NCBI RefSeq assembly: GCF_010671595.1
Contig: NZ_JAABOP010000002.1
Location: 434,001-498,000, forward strand
Source of the DNA: Muriicola jejuensis
GTDB lineage: Bacteria; Bacteroidota; Bacteroidia; Flavobacteriales; Flavobacteriaceae
Direction of reading: 5' to 3'
Length of the DNA stretch: 64,000 nt
Notes under the pieces: model-generated
Told to the model about the DNA's origin: nothing
Database searches by the model: none
Seen by the model: only the letters and a program-made list of their open reading frames with translations
Shown: piece after piece, positions 1 to 8,967 of the stretch
How positions within the stretch are numbered: the first letter of the stretch is position 1
Layout: each line of letters begins with the position of its first letter
Position numbers and translations under genes: made by a program

Positions 1-2067
1 TATGCCGATATACAGATCACTTCTCCCCTGAGATGTAACAACGACAACGATGCGGTCATAGAAGCGTTCAATGTCAGTGGTGGACAAGGGCCGGGGAATT
101 ACCTCTACCAACTGAACAGGATCACGGACGGAACCAGCAGCGGACTGCAAACGACACCTTCTTTTGCGAACCTGTCTTCCGGCGACTATTCCATCACCGT
201 GTTCGACGGATGGTCCTGTAGTTATACCACGATTCCGATCACCATTACCGATCCACCGGTGGTCGTAGCCGAACTGGTTGAATTGCAGCCACCGGGCTGC
301 GGTGATTTCGGGATCATGGAACTGACCATAACAAACCCTGAACCTGGGGTCAGCTATTTCTACAGAAGGTCGGGGACCTCAGACCCATTTCTGCCTTTGA
401 GTACGATAGATCCTTTGGCTACGGTGGTTCAGATCACTGAAGACATCACCCTGGATCCCGGACCTTTCCAGTACGACGTACAAAATTCAAACGGATGTCC
501 TTTCGAGATCTCAAACCAGATCTCCCTGGATCCGGCAGCCCCTCTGGTGATCTCCCTGGATCTTACCAACGCCACCATTAACTGTGCCGGAGAGGCAACA
601 GGGATCATCAGGTCAGAAGCGTTTGGTGGCATCGGGAATTATGTGTACACCCTCCTGAATTCGGATGTTCCTCCTGTTCCGACGGCAGGCAACACAGTGA
701 GAGCGGCCCAGTCGTCCGGAATATTCCGGAACCTTGGACCCGGAACCTACTGGGTATTCGCTCAGAGTGGTGGATGTACAGCTATTTCAACTCCTATAAC
801 CATTGTGGATCCGCCACCTCTGGTGCTGGATTACATAGAAGCAGTCCCCGTGAGTTGTTTCGGAGATGTAGACGGTCAGCTGATCATAGAGGCCAGCGGG
901 GGAACCGGTGTGATCCGATACTCCATCGCAGATCAGCTCAGCGAGTTCTTCGAAGGGGACGACCCTATGTTCCCGAATCGCAAGACCTTTACGGACCTTG
1001 CTCCCAGAAGCTACGAGGTGATCATACAAGACGACCTTGGGTGTACTATCACCCAGACCATCACCATTACGGAGCCCACTGAACTGGTAGCGGGAATTGG
1101 GAATTCCATTCCCGAGACCTGTCTTGGGGATGAGGACGGAGCGGTTACTGTCTTCGTGAACGGAGGTACGCCTCCCTACGAGTTCGCTATGAACTCCTCC
1201 GACCCGGCCGACTTTGCGCCTAACCCTACCATGACCTTCACCAACCTGAGGGGAGGGGAGACCTATGTGGTCTTTATCAGGGATTCCCGTGGATGTGAGA
1301 CCAATGTGGTCGTGCCAATAGGGATAGGGGTTGATCTCCAGCCTGAAGTCGTGGTGAATTACGGATGTGACGGTATTTTCCCAAATAACATGACCGTGGT
1401 GTCCGTGGCGGATACCTCGCAATATGCGGACCTCCTTTTTGTGCTGGACCCCGCAGATCCAACGGATGCCATTACCGCTCAGGCGGATGTGGACCGCACC
1501 TGGGGAGATCTCCCGGCAGGGGATCACACGGTGTATATTTACCATTCCAATGGATGTAGCACTTTCGTGGATTTCACTATAGACCCGTATGACCCATTGA
1601 CGCTTACCCTGGTTAAATCGGCTCCCAACGAGCTCACGGCCACAGCTACCGGAGGTTTCGGAGGATATGAATACTTCTTCCAGGGAGTTTCCCAGGGCAG
1701 TGTGAATACGTACGAGGTGAATGAGGATGCTACGGTAACGGTACGGGTGGTCGATGCCCAGGGGTGTGAGGCGATCATGTCTATCCCATTCGACTTTACC
1801 GGTATGCTCGATATTCCGAACTTCTTTACCCCGGATGGGGACAACAACAATGATCTGTGGTTCCCGAGGAACCGGGAATTCTTCCCGAATATAGAGGTGA
1901 AGATCTATGACCGCTACGGCCGAGTCGTGGCTGTCTTAGACCAGGTGTCAGGCTGGGATGGAACCTATGACGGCAGAGAAGTACCCACTGGGGATTACTG
2001 GTATGTGGTCAACGCCAACGACAAGGAGAAACAGCAGTATGTAGGGCATTTCACCCTGTATAGATAA
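1..2067 (+). CDS. SprB-repeat adhesin with gliding/T9SS type B C-terminal domain (5' truncated)
   Basis: The reading frame is open from base 1, so the gene begins before the window and at least 688 residues are visible. The protein is built of repeated Ig-like/SprB-type segments of about 80-100 residues, with recurring phrases such as GGTGVIRYSI, GGTPPYEFA and GGFGGYEYFF and regularly spaced cysteines. The last 85 residues match the gliding-motility-associated C-terminal domain: FFTPDGDNNNDLW, then KIYDRYGRV, GWDGTYDGR, PTGDYWYVV and a final GHFTLYR. In Bacteroidota this domain is the type B signal for export by the type IX secretion system. The protein is therefore probably a very large surface adhesin. 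Its ligand cannot be told from the sequence. It converges on the next gene. Confidence 0.93.
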   Translation, partial: YADIQITSPLRCNNDNDAVIEAFNVSGGQGPGNYLYQLNRITDGTSSGLQTTPSFANLSSGDYSITVFDGWSCSYTTIPITITDPPVVVAELVELQPPGCGDFGIMELTITNPEPGVSYFYRRSGTSDPFLPLSTIDPLATVVQITEDITLDPGPFQYDVQNSNGCPFEISNQISLDPAAPLVISLDLTNATINCAGEATGIIRSEAFGGIGNYVYTLLNSDVPPVPTAGNTVRAAQSSGIFRNLGPGTYWVFAQSGGCTAISTPITIVDPPPLVLDYIEAVPVSCFGDVDGQLIIEASGGTGVIRYSIADQLSEFFEGDDPMFPNRKTFTDLAPRSYEVIIQDDLGCTITQTITITEPTELVAGIGNSIPETCLGDEDGAVTVFVNGGTPPYEFAMNSSDPADFAPNPTMTFTNLRGGETYVVFIRDSRGCETNVVVPIGIGVDLQPEVVVNYGCDGIFPNNMTVVSVADTSQYADLLFVLDPADPTDAITAQADVDRTWGDLPAGDHTVYIYHSNGCSTFVDFTIDPYDPLTLTLVKSAPNELTATATGGFGGYEYFFQGVSQGSVNTYEVNEDATVTVRVVDAQGCEAIMSIPFDFTGMLDIPNFFTPDGDNNNDLWFPRNREFFPNIEVKIYDRYGRVVAVLDQVSGWDGTYDGREVPTGDYWYVVNANDKEKQQYVGHFTLYR

Positions 2068-2093
2068 AGCACCTGGGATGGGGATGCTATAAT

Positions 2094-2867
2094 CTAATGG
2101 AAAGATGTATCCAGAATGGTACCGTTTTCCAGAAGAATGGGATAGGAATACCCGCTTCCCAGGTCTACATCGAGTCGAACCAAAGCCCTTACAGTTATGG
2201 TTTTACCTTTCTTAACAGGTTCCAAAGTGGTGATCACCAGGTCATAGCTGTCCTTGCTGCCGTCCTGCAGATGTATCCAGTTCCTGCCCATGATCCCTTC
2301 ATTCACCTTGGTTACAGCACCCTTTAGCTCCACTTTTTTCCCCTCGTATTTTTGCGGGTCATCCACCAGGTCTTCAATTTTTATTCGTCCAGCGAAAACA
2401 GCTGTACTGTCCTGCTCCTCTGCAATACTCTTTTTAATGACCTTTACCTGCTCCTGGTCGAGGGGATCCTTGCTGAATCCGTGCATATCCTTTCCGTGTG
2501 CTTCGGTTACCAGGGAGGTAACCAGGTACATGGTATCAAAGACCCTTTTCAGCTCCTTACTCTCGAAGTCGGTCTTCATTATGGACTCGTTGAAGTAATA
2601 GACGTCTCCTGGTTTTAATTCCATTTTCTGGGTGGAGATCCAAAATGTATGATCCTCCTCCCTGACCTGGGCGTAGATGTACTTTTCGCCCGGGATCACT
2701 TCTGTGACCAACACTTTGCGCATTTCACGGCTTACATCCGGGTCTAAAATAGCCTTGTCAATAGTCCGTGTGATTGTATAGGGTTCCTTTGATTTAGGGC
2801 CATCCAGGCAGGATGTAATAATCATCAGAAGGGCAAAGATTCCCGTAAAATGCATTGTGTTCCTCAT
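2094..2867 (-). CDS. OB-fold lipoprotein, function unknown
   Basis: This 257-residue protein starts with a lipoprotein signal (hydrophobic stretch, then TSC at residues 18-20), so it is probably anchored in a membrane facing the periplasm. Two parts can be seen. Residues about 30-110 hold a small beta-rich region (VLVTEVIPGEKYIYAQV, then DVYYFNESI). Residues about 165-255 look like an OB-fold of the type found in many Bacteroidota lipoproteins: KYEGKKVELKGAVTKV, then the GRNWIHLQDGS turn. Such domains are often seen beside cytochrome or redox genes, but no catalytic residues can be named. It stands 34 bp downstream of hemA on the same strand and could share its transcript. Confidence 0.8.
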   Translation of the reverse strand: MRNTMHFTGIFALLMIITSCLDGPKSKEPYTITRTIDKAILDPDVSREMRKVLVTEVIPGEKYIYAQVREEDHTFWISTQKMELKPGDVYYFNESIMKTDFESKELKRVFDTMYLVTSLVTEAHGKDMHGFSKDPLDQEQVKVIKKSIAEEQDSTAVFAGRIKIEDLVDDPQKYEGKKVELKGAVTKVNEGIMGRNWIHLQDGSKDSYDLVITTLEPVKKGKTITVRALVRLDVDLGSGYSYPILLENGTILDTSFH

Positions 2868-2901
2868 GTATTCTCGTTCTTAGATTGGCTGTGTTATGTC
2901 T

Positions 2902-4128
2902 TCAGTCCGAATTGAAGACCGCATTTTCTGCGATCAGGTCAAGGATGTGATCTTCTTCGGTAGAACGACATTTCTGGTGATATAGCTGTCTGATCACCCG
3001 ATTCATTACGATCTCCACCTTTTCAGGATCATTCGTATTCAATTTCTCGTGCAGGTAGCCTTCCGTGTTTCTTCGGATCAGTATCTTGTGTTTTCCGAGT
3101 ACGGAGCGCAAGGAATTTTCCTCTACCCAATTCCTGAAAGAATCGAGTTCTTCTCCTATAATGTGCTTTACCGACTCCATGGCCTGGGCCCGTTGCACTT
3201 TTGTGTTTTCGAGTTGGGCCGAAATGGCGTCCAGGTTAAAAAGGGTGATTCCTGCCTGGTGAGAAAGTTCGTGGTCCATGTTCGAGGGAAGTCCCAGGTC
3301 TATCAAAAGCCTGGGCCTCTGGTTGTCCTCTATCGTTTTGACGAGGTGCCTGCTGTTACCCGCAGCCCCGACGATGATATCAAAATCCGAGAATTCATTG
3401 GCTTGCACCCTTTCCCAATCGTAGATCTCACATCCGAATCTCTTGGAAAGCGCAACCGCATTTTTTCTGGTCCGGTTACTGACGGATATCCTTTTAAATT
3501 TGAATTTACGGTTATACTTAAACAACTGCCTGACGATTTCTCCGGCTCCTATGAAGAGAATTTTTTTGTCATGCATCTCCTCCTCCCCGTAGACCTGAAC
3601 CATGGTTTTCAGCGACTTATAGGCCAGGGAAGTGGTACCATCCCTGAAGTGTGTCTCATTCCTTACCCTCTTGTGGTTCCTGAACACTATCTGCATGGCC
3701 CTTTCCAGCAAGGACCCCTGTAATTCCAGGGCCAGGGAGAATTGATAGGCTCTTTTGATCTGAGCAATGATCTCCGCATCCCCCAGCACTTTAGAGAGCA
3801 GTCCAGAAGATACGTTCAGTAAATGTTCCGCCGTTTTTAGGGTGTCATCCGTACGTGAAAATAAGGCCGACTTTCCGGTATTCCCGTCAACCGACATGTA
3901 CTCCAGGAAGAAATCCAGGAATTGGGAGGAATCTGTAGAGGCCGACTCAAAGTATACTTCCGTCCTGTTACAGGTCACCAATAGCATCAAACCACTGATA
4001 TCCGGAAAGCGCTTCCGACTAGTATCGATAAAGGTCTTTTTTTCCTCCTCGGGAAAATAGAACCTTTCGCGATCCTTGACAGAGGCTGATATATGAGAGA
4101 TACTGATTGACCTCAGGTTGGTATTCAT
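2902..4128 (-). CDS. hemA: Glutamyl-tRNA reductase
   Basis: HemA reduces glutamyl-tRNA(Glu) to glutamate-1-semialdehyde, the first committed step of the C5 pathway to haem, using NADPH in the cytoplasm. At 408 residues the length is normal. The family signature is intact at LLVTCNRTEVYFES, with catalytic Cys53. The NADPH-binding domain has the glycine-rich FIGAGEIVRQLF around residue 195, followed by SNRT. The C-terminal dimerisation helix bundle is present. The start lies in the peptide that leads directly into the usual SISHISASVKDRE. Haem synthesis fits the many c-type cytochromes in the window. Other hem genes are not adjacent. Confidence 0.97.
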   Translation of the reverse strand: MNTNLRSISISHISASVKDRERFYFPEEEKKTFIDTSRKRFPDISGLMLLVTCNRTEVYFESASTDSSQFLDFFLEYMSVDGNTGKSALFSRTDDTLKTAEHLLNVSSGLLSKVLGDAEIIAQIKRAYQFSLALELQGSLLERAMQIVFRNHKRVRNETHFRDGTTSLAYKSLKTMVQVYGEEEMHDKKILFIGAGEIVRQLFKYNRKFKFKRISVSNRTRKNAVALSKRFGCEIYDWERVQANEFSDFDIIVGAAGNSRHLVKTIEDNQRPRLLIDLGLPSNMDHELSHQAGITLFNLDAISAQLENTKVQRAQAMESVKHIIGEELDSFRNWVEENSLRSVLGKHKILIRRNTEGYLHEKLNTNDPEKVEIVMNRVIRQLYHQKCRSTEEDHILDLIAENAVFNSD

Positions 4129-4172
4129 GTCATTAACAAAATTGAACTTTCAATTCAAGGGCTTTGCTGTAC

Positions 4173-4180
4173 CAAACTTA
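4173..4180 (-). promoter_or_regulatory. Probable hemA promoter -7 element
   Basis: On the minus strand this reads TAAGTTTG, a perfect match to the Bacteroidota -7 consensus TAnnTTTG, 45 bp before the hemA start. A TTG lies 24 bp further upstream, one base outside the usual spacing range, so the -33 element is uncertain. Confidence 0.45.
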
Positions 4181-4222
4181 AAAAGCAGGCATTTCTTTAT
4201 TCATCAAGCAAATGATGGGAAC

Positions 4223-4621
4223 CTATTCCTTCAGGGTACGCATGTAGTTCACCACGAGCCAGCGATCTTCGTCACTGGGGATCTTCTTGGTATACTCAGG
4301 CATATCATCCTTGCCGAAAGTGGTCTTGTAGAACAGTTCCCCATCGGTCTGTTTGTGAAACTCCTCTGAGGAAAAATCGCCCAGGTCTCCCTTCATTTCG
4401 GCAGCTTTTGGTCCGTCTCCGTAACCTTCCTTGCCATGGCAGGATTTGCAGTGCTTGTCGTATAGGGATTTACCGATATCCAGGTCTTCCTTCGGATTGG
4501 TAGGATTTTTCATGTTCACGTATTTCTCCGGTACCACCCATTTATCTTGTACAAGGGTAGTAAAGGAATAGAAGGTGAAGGATACCACCCCGATGATCAT
4601 CAAAAATTTAATTGTTTTCAT
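4223..4621 (-). CDS. Monohaem c-type cytochrome
   Basis: A 132-residue exported class I cytochrome c. An N-terminal signal or anchor segment (residues 5-23) is followed by a single haem site, CKSCH, at residues 58-62, and by GKEGYGDGP, typical of small cytochrome c domains. A likely axial methionine is in DDMPEYTKKI near residue 110. It is the last gene of the minus-strand electron-transfer operon that begins at 9369, 9 bp after the membrane-anchored protein gene. It probably accepts electrons from the NrfD/Fe-S module and passes them to an oxidase or another carrier. The partner is not shown by the sequence. Confidence 0.88.
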   Translation of the reverse strand: MKTIKFLMIIGVVSFTFYSFTTLVQDKWVVPEKYVNMKNPTNPKEDLDIGKSLYDKHCKSCHGKEGYGDGPKAAEMKGDLGDFSSEEFHKQTDGELFYKTTFGKDDMPEYTKKIPSDEDRWLVVNYMRTLKE

Positions 4622-4630
4622 GTTTGTTTA

Positions 4631-5500
4631 TTAAGATTTAGAAATTTTATACAGGTTTCGGATTAAATACAGTATGGGACCCCAGGTTACCACAATGAGT
4701 AATATAGTGAAAATCACTATAAATATGGGTGTTTTGCTTCTCGGTGACCATAAGGTTCTCTCGTTAAAACTGGTATCCAGGACGATCGGCTTTCCATAGG
4801 GAGCTTCGACTATTGCTTTTACGGTACCGTAATCCTCGCTTTCGGGCAGTACCACTTCGATATTCAGAAGTCCATCTAACCCAGGGATACCTGCTTCAAC
4901 AGGTACAAATACAGTGCCATTCTCGTCCGTATAATTAAATTCTTCACCAATTCTAAGGGGTCGGATCAGCCTCTGTACCTGTACCCTCAGGGAGACATCC
5001 GGTACCGGAAGCCCGGTGCCGGTATCGGTCAGGGTAGCCTCAACATAATTCGTACTATCCCTTTGCTCCAGTCGGGTCTCGATGCGGGCATCCCTGAAGT
5101 TTACGGTTCTGGAACCCCTTTTGAATTCGTCATTTCCTCCGAAGGATACACCCAGGGTATACATGCCTGTTGAATCGGCCTTCATTTCGGATAAGGGAGG
5201 CAGCATAAACCTGCTTTTTCCGCTCATATCGGTCTTTGCGCTGCCCAGGGGAAATTCTTCGTAATCGTATTCGTAGTACACCTCCATGTCCAGATCAGGA
5301 ACGTCGACCATCTGCCGGTCTATACGGGAGATCACCTTGATATCCAGGTAACTCTGTCCGTCCATCACCTTGGTATAGTCGGCTTTGATCCGAACGCTGT
5401 TTTTTTCACTTTGAGCGTGTAACCCTGATATCAGAGTCAAGGACATAAAGATCGCGAGGGTAATACCAAAAAGGAATTTTATGGAAGTATGTATTTTCAT
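4631..5500 (-). CDS. Membrane-anchored periplasmic protein of the NrfD operon, unknown function
   Basis: A 289-residue protein with a cleavable-looking signal peptide (residues 1-29, ending GLHAQ) and one C-terminal membrane segment (about 254-280, IFIVIFTILLIVVTWGPILYL) with a short basic tail inside. The periplasmic part is beta-rich, with two Ig- or carboxypeptidase-regulatory-like stretches (DMEVYYEYDYEEFPLGSAKT and LPVPDVSLRVQVQ). No cysteine or haem site is visible, so it is unlikely to carry electrons. It overlaps the NrfD-like gene by 4 bp and lies before the cytochrome c gene, so it is probably a structural or assembly subunit of that complex. I do not recognise a named family. Confidence 0.72.
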   Translation of the reverse strand: MKIHTSIKFLFGITLAIFMSLTLISGLHAQSEKNSVRIKADYTKVMDGQSYLDIKVISRIDRQMVDVPDLDMEVYYEYDYEEFPLGSAKTDMSGKSRFMLPPLSEMKADSTGMYTLGVSFGGNDEFKRGSRTVNFRDARIETRLEQRDSTNYVEATLTDTGTGLPVPDVSLRVQVQRLIRPLRIGEEFNYTDENGTVFVPVEAGIPGLDGLLNIEVVLPESEDYGTVKAIVEAPYGKPIVLDTSFNERTLWSPRSKTPIFIVIFTILLIVVTWGPILYLIRNLYKISKS

Positions 5501-6819
5501 GACGCGATCTTTTTAAGTGAGGCTTCCGCCTTCGTTTCCATTTCATCTGCTGTGCGTTGTACAGGCACGGCAGGAAGGAAACGGACCAGCAGGGTGATGA
5601 TCAAAAGGGCCATGGCCAGGGTGGCTATGGTGATGATCCATTCGTGAGCGCTGGGAAAATAGGTGCGCCAGGATTCCGGTACTCCCTGAATCGGCATAAA
5701 GGGCTCCAGCAGGGTAGGAGTAATGATGATATAGCGTTTCCACCAGGAACCGATCACCACCACTATGCCAATAAAGAACATTGGCAACGGTTTACGGCCC
5801 TTTTTAAAGAGCAGTAAAAAGATGGGCAGCACCAGCCCTGCCAGGGTCACAAACCAGAATAGTCCGGCGTAGTGACCTGTGAGAAGGGATTCCAAATGTG
5901 CATCTTCCCCTTTCTTGGCAGTAAAGAATGGGATCACGTATTCGTTGATATTGAAATAGAGGTAGATGATACAGGCCAGGGTCAGCAGTTTCCCCATTTT
6001 GTCGAAGTGGCCTTCTGTAATATATTCCTCCAATTTGCGGGTCCGCCTGACGATGTAAATAACGGTTACCAATGCACCTATGCCGGCTACGAAAGCCCCG
6101 GAGATAAAATAAGGGGCGAAGGCAGAGCTGTCCCATCCTGTGCGGTAGGTGGTGGAGAACAACCAGGCATCAATGGTCTGTAACATGACTCCTGCTATCA
6201 GGATCAATACGGACAGCACCATGATGGATCTCGAGTGAAGGGCCTTTTGGGCAGAGCTGCCGGTCCATTTCAGGGAAAGCCTACCGTACCATCTGCTCAG
6301 CCGGGGTTTGGAGGTCTCGAAGTGTTTTTTCATGAGGGCAAAATCCGGCAAGAGAGGGAAATAAAGCATCAACAGGCTGATCACAATAAAGGTGGGGATG
6401 ATGATGATGTCCCAGGTGATAGGCGACTGGAGTCGGGCGTGAATAAACAGGTTCATGACCCGGTCTGGCCTTGCCATGTCGATCGTAATAGTGATCCCGG
6501 CCATCACGATACAGGCCAGGGTAATGATCTCGGCGATCCTCACCAGGGGTGTACGCCAGGAGTTGTTGGTAAGCCTGAGGATTGCGACTGTCGCAGATCC
6601 TACGAAACTCGTAGCCACAAAGAACACAAAATTGGAAATATAGATCCCCCAAAGGGCGTAGTCCCTCATATTGGTCACTTTCTGGCCCTGTATGACCTGA
6701 TCTGCGTAGGCCACTATACCCAGAATGACAAGAACGACCAGAAAACCTATCCAGGCCAGTCCGGTCTTCCCGAATTCCCTGGGAGCCAGATCCGATACGA
6801 TGTCATCGAATTTTTTCAT
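5497..6819 (-). CDS. NrfD/PsrC-like integral membrane quinol subunit
   Basis: A 440-residue polytopic protein with about ten hydrophobic segments. It resembles the NrfD/PsrC/DsrP/HybB family, which binds quinol in the membrane and exchanges electrons with a peripheral four-cluster Fe-S partner. Supporting features are the length, the alternation of long hydrophobic helices, and the phrases DYALWGIYISNFVFFVATSFVG and NEYVIPFF. The gene directly upstream (4-bp overlap) is the expected Fe-S partner. No molybdopterin or other catalytic subunit is encoded nearby, so electrons may leave through the cytochromes of the same locus. Direction (quinol oxidation or quinone reduction) cannot be decided. 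Confidence 0.88.
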   Translation of the reverse strand: MKKFDDIVSDLAPREFGKTGLAWIGFLVVLVILGIVAYADQVIQGQKVTNMRDYALWGIYISNFVFFVATSFVGSATVAILRLTNNSWRTPLVRIAEIITLACIVMAGITITIDMARPDRVMNLFIHARLQSPITWDIIIIPTFIVISLLMLYFPLLPDFALMKKHFETSKPRLSRWYGRLSLKWTGSSAQKALHSRSIMVLSVLILIAGVMLQTIDAWLFSTTYRTGWDSSAFAPYFISGAFVAGIGALVTVIYIVRRTRKLEEYITEGHFDKMGKLLTLACIIYLYFNINEYVIPFFTAKKGEDAHLESLLTGHYAGLFWFVTLAGLVLPIFLLLFKKGRKPLPMFFIGIVVVIGSWWKRYIIITPTLLEPFMPIQGVPESWRTYFPSAHEWIITIATLAMALLIITLLVRFLPAVPVQRTADEMETKAEASLKKIAS

Positions 6820-7790
6820 TCTTCAGAGGGTTTTTCAACAGATTCGAATTCCTTGAACTCGGACATACCTTCTTCAAAGTCCACCAGTCGGTCTACCGGA
6901 GGCAGATAATACACGCTGGGTTCTGTTCCCAGGCTTTCCAGCAGTCGGTATCCCGCTTTGTCTTCGAGCAGTTTGCTGAGCCTTAAGGTCTCTTCCCCGT
7001 TAGTGACCGTATCCTCGTATTTATCTCCAAAGTAGAAAACGCCATTGGGGCAGGCGGTGACGCAGTGGGGAAGTTCTCCTTCCTTCACCATGTGCGGACA
7101 AAAATCACATTTGTCTACAGTCCCTTTTAAACTGGGCCTGCCCGCATACTCGGGGGTAGGTTCTACACCGGTCATGTCCATATTCAGGGTGACTTCCTGA
7201 CCGGGATCCCCCCAGTTGAAAACACGCGTAGAATAAGGGCATGCGGCCATACAGAAACGGCAGCCAATGCAGCGTTCATTGTCTATAAGGACCAGGCCAT
7301 CCTCCCTCTTAAAGGTGGCATCCACCGGGCAAACTGTGACACAGGCAGGTTTGTCGCAATGCTGACACATAGTAGGTAGCCAGTAGGGTGCGGTATCCGC
7401 AGATTCCTGCATTTTATAGACCTTCAGCCAGGCATTGTCTCCTGTTATGTAGTGGTTCTTGTTACAGGATTGCTGGCATTTTAAGGCGTTTTTACATTTG
7501 GCAAGGTCTACTACCATTACGAATTTCCTGTTCGGGATCCCTTCCCTAACGTTGTAGTCCATGGAGTAGTGGTGGTGGTGCTCCACTTCCATTACCTCAG
7601 AGGTGTCTATCTCCACGATAGTGCCGTCCGTGGTCATGAGTTCCATGGTCTCCCCGGTCGGGGCTTTGTCATCAGGCGCGAATTTAGCCGACAGTTTTGA
7701 CAGGCCTATTCCGCCCAACACACCGGCAACGCCGAGTTTTAAGCCTCGGTCCAGGAATTTTCGCCTCGTTTTTTTGTTGTTTTCGTCCAT
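6816..7790 (-). CDS. Tat-type four-cluster Fe-S protein (HybA/DsrO/TtrB-like)
   Basis: This 324-residue protein carries an N-terminal twin-arginine-like motif, KTRRKFLDRG, and a hydrophobic stretch, so it is probably exported folded to the periplasmic face. Four cysteine groups follow, enough for four [4Fe-4S] clusters: CKNALKCQQSC (about 107), CQHCDKPACVTVCP (about 142), CIGCRFCMAACP (about 175) and CDFCPHMVKEG with CVTACP (about 229-250). This is the usual layout of the electron-wire subunits that sit on NrfD-type membrane proteins. Residues 46-75 contain a His-rich HHHHYS segment and the phrase TTDGTIVEI, which recurs in the small protein encoded upstream. The gene overlaps the NrfD-like gene by 4 bp. 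Confidence 0.92.
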   Translation of the reverse strand: MDENNKKTRRKFLDRGLKLGVAGVLGGIGLSKLSAKFAPDDKAPTGETMELMTTDGTIVEIDTSEVMEVEHHHHYSMDYNVREGIPNRKFVMVVDLAKCKNALKCQQSCNKNHYITGDNAWLKVYKMQESADTAPYWLPTMCQHCDKPACVTVCPVDATFKREDGLVLIDNERCIGCRFCMAACPYSTRVFNWGDPGQEVTLNMDMTGVEPTPEYAGRPSLKGTVDKCDFCPHMVKEGELPHCVTACPNGVFYFGDKYEDTVTNGEETLRLSKLLEDKAGYRLLESLGTEPSVYYLPPVDRLVDFEEGMSEFKEFESVEKPSEE

Positions 7791-7804
7791 AATTGATAGC
7801 CTGC

Positions 7805-8077
7805 TTAACTCTTTTTATCCAGCCACTTCAGGAAGGTGGAGTTGGGGATATTTTTCTTAACGACCTTGGATTTCTTCAGCGTGTTGACCTTCACCTTAAC
7901 AATGGTCCCATCGGGTTTTAAAAGGGTCTCGTATTGTTCTTCCCCTTCGTTCTTCTTCATACTGGTTTTCTTTTCTTCTTTAGAGAAGCCCAGGAAGGGA
8001 AGGAGGAGAGTGGTGCCCAATAGGGGGAGGAGCCCCCTTCTTGAGATGGGGTTGTCTTTTTTTGGTGGTTGTGCCAT
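7805..8077 (-). CDS. Small Tat-like protein related to the Fe-S subunit leader region
   Basis: A 90-residue protein with ISRRGLLPLLGTTLLLPFLG near the N-terminus, resembling a twin-arginine signal or anchor. The remainder is lysine-rich and has no cysteine. Residues 50-85 (LLKPDGTIVKVKV, then KKNIPNSTFLKWLD) align by eye with the leader part of the next gene's product (MTTDGTIVEIDTS, then REGIPNRKFVMVVD). It may therefore be a cluster-free paralogue of that region, perhaps a docking or assembly factor. It lies 14 bp upstream of the Fe-S gene in the same operon. Function is not known. Confidence 0.75.
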   Translation of the reverse strand: MAQPPKKDNPISRRGLLPLLGTTLLLPFLGFSKEEKKTSMKKNEGEEQYETLLKPDGTIVKVKVNTLKKSKVVKKNIPNSTFLKWLDKKS

Positions 8078-8090
8078 CGTTATATGAACA

Positions 8091-8948
8091 TTAGAAATTA
8101 TAGAGACGGGTTATGTTGAAACCGATCAGGAAATCCCCGTCAAAGAAATTGTTCTGGTTAAACATGATGTTCTTTTGAGGGACGATCCCCTGGTAGCTCG
8201 ACAAGAACAATTGGAATGCGTGAGATGAGGTCCTGAACTCAACACCTACGCTGAATCCGGGTTCCGGATCCATATCCAGTTTTACCCCGTCCAGGTGATG
8301 GACAAAGGGCTGGGTATAATCCACCAGGATAGAGGTTTGTGAACTTACCTTATATCTGCCACCCAGAGACATAGCGACCACATCATTTCGCATACGCTGG
8401 GGAACCAGGTTGTAGTGGGAAACACTGGCGGAACCCTGGAGGGAGAGTTTTGAGTTGAATCTCCTGGAGATGATCAGCTGGTTAAAATAGGAATACCTGT
8501 GTTGTTCTACCAGGAATCTATCTGCACTTCTGGCGTCGATCACAAAATTCCCGTAGTAGGTAACGTTCACGGGTATCTTGTTTGAACGGGTCTGCCGTAG
8601 CAGGGCCACTTTCCAGTTAAAATCCTGCAGGCGGTCAAATTTGGTGGTCCCGTACCCCAGGGTCAGCCTTTCGTGAGGAGCATAGCTCAACGCGATCCTG
8701 ATATTGGCCGGAGCCCAGATCCCGATAAGGTCGTTATCCCCTCCGTTCACGGTTCCGAACCGGTGTGCCATATGCACTTCCAGGGTGTTCTTGATAAAGG
8801 TGACATCGGTAGGGTTATCGATGATATACGAACTCTCAAATGCCGGCCTTTCCGGTCTTTCGACCACCTTTTCCACGATGGTGTCCTGTGATAACAGTGA
8901 GATGGGGGCTATCAGGAAAGAAACAAATATGAAGCTCAATTTTTTCAT
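8091..8948 (-). CDS. DUF5777 family outer-membrane beta-barrel protein
   Basis: A protein of about 285 residues. The start at 8948 gives a good signal peptide (MKKLSFIFVSFLIAPISLLSQ) and avoids a long overlap with the previous gene; a start at 8987 is also open. The mature part shows alternating beta-strand patterns, and the phrase EVHMAHRFGTVNGGDNDLIG near the N-terminus is typical of DUF5777 proteins, predicted outer-membrane barrels of Bacteroidota. It ends in an aromatic residue (RLYNF), as many outer-membrane proteins do. Placed among cytochrome and Fe-S genes, it could be the barrel part of a trans-outer-membrane electron route or a substrate porin. That role is an inference from position. 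Confidence 0.85.
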   Translation of the reverse strand: MKKLSFIFVSFLIAPISLLSQDTIVEKVVERPERPAFESSYIIDNPTDVTFIKNTLEVHMAHRFGTVNGGDNDLIGIWAPANIRIALSYAPHERLTLGYGTTKFDRLQDFNWKVALLRQTRSNKIPVNVTYYGNFVIDARSADRFLVEQHRYSYFNQLIISRRFNSKLSLQGSASVSHYNLVPQRMRNDVVAMSLGGRYKVSSQTSILVDYTQPFVHHLDGVKLDMDPEPGFSVGVEFRTSSHAFQLFLSSYQGIVPQKNIMFNQNNFFDGDFLIGFNITRLYNF

Positions 8949-8967
8949 GTTGAAGGGTCTTATCGGG

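Noticed and set aside
787-1545. 252-residue minus-strand open frame
   Set aside because: Antisense to the SprB-repeat gene; no domain seen and typical shadow composition.
6235-6909. 224-residue plus-strand open frame
   Set aside because: Antisense to the NrfD-like and Fe-S genes; composition is low in hydrophobic residues and gives no domain.
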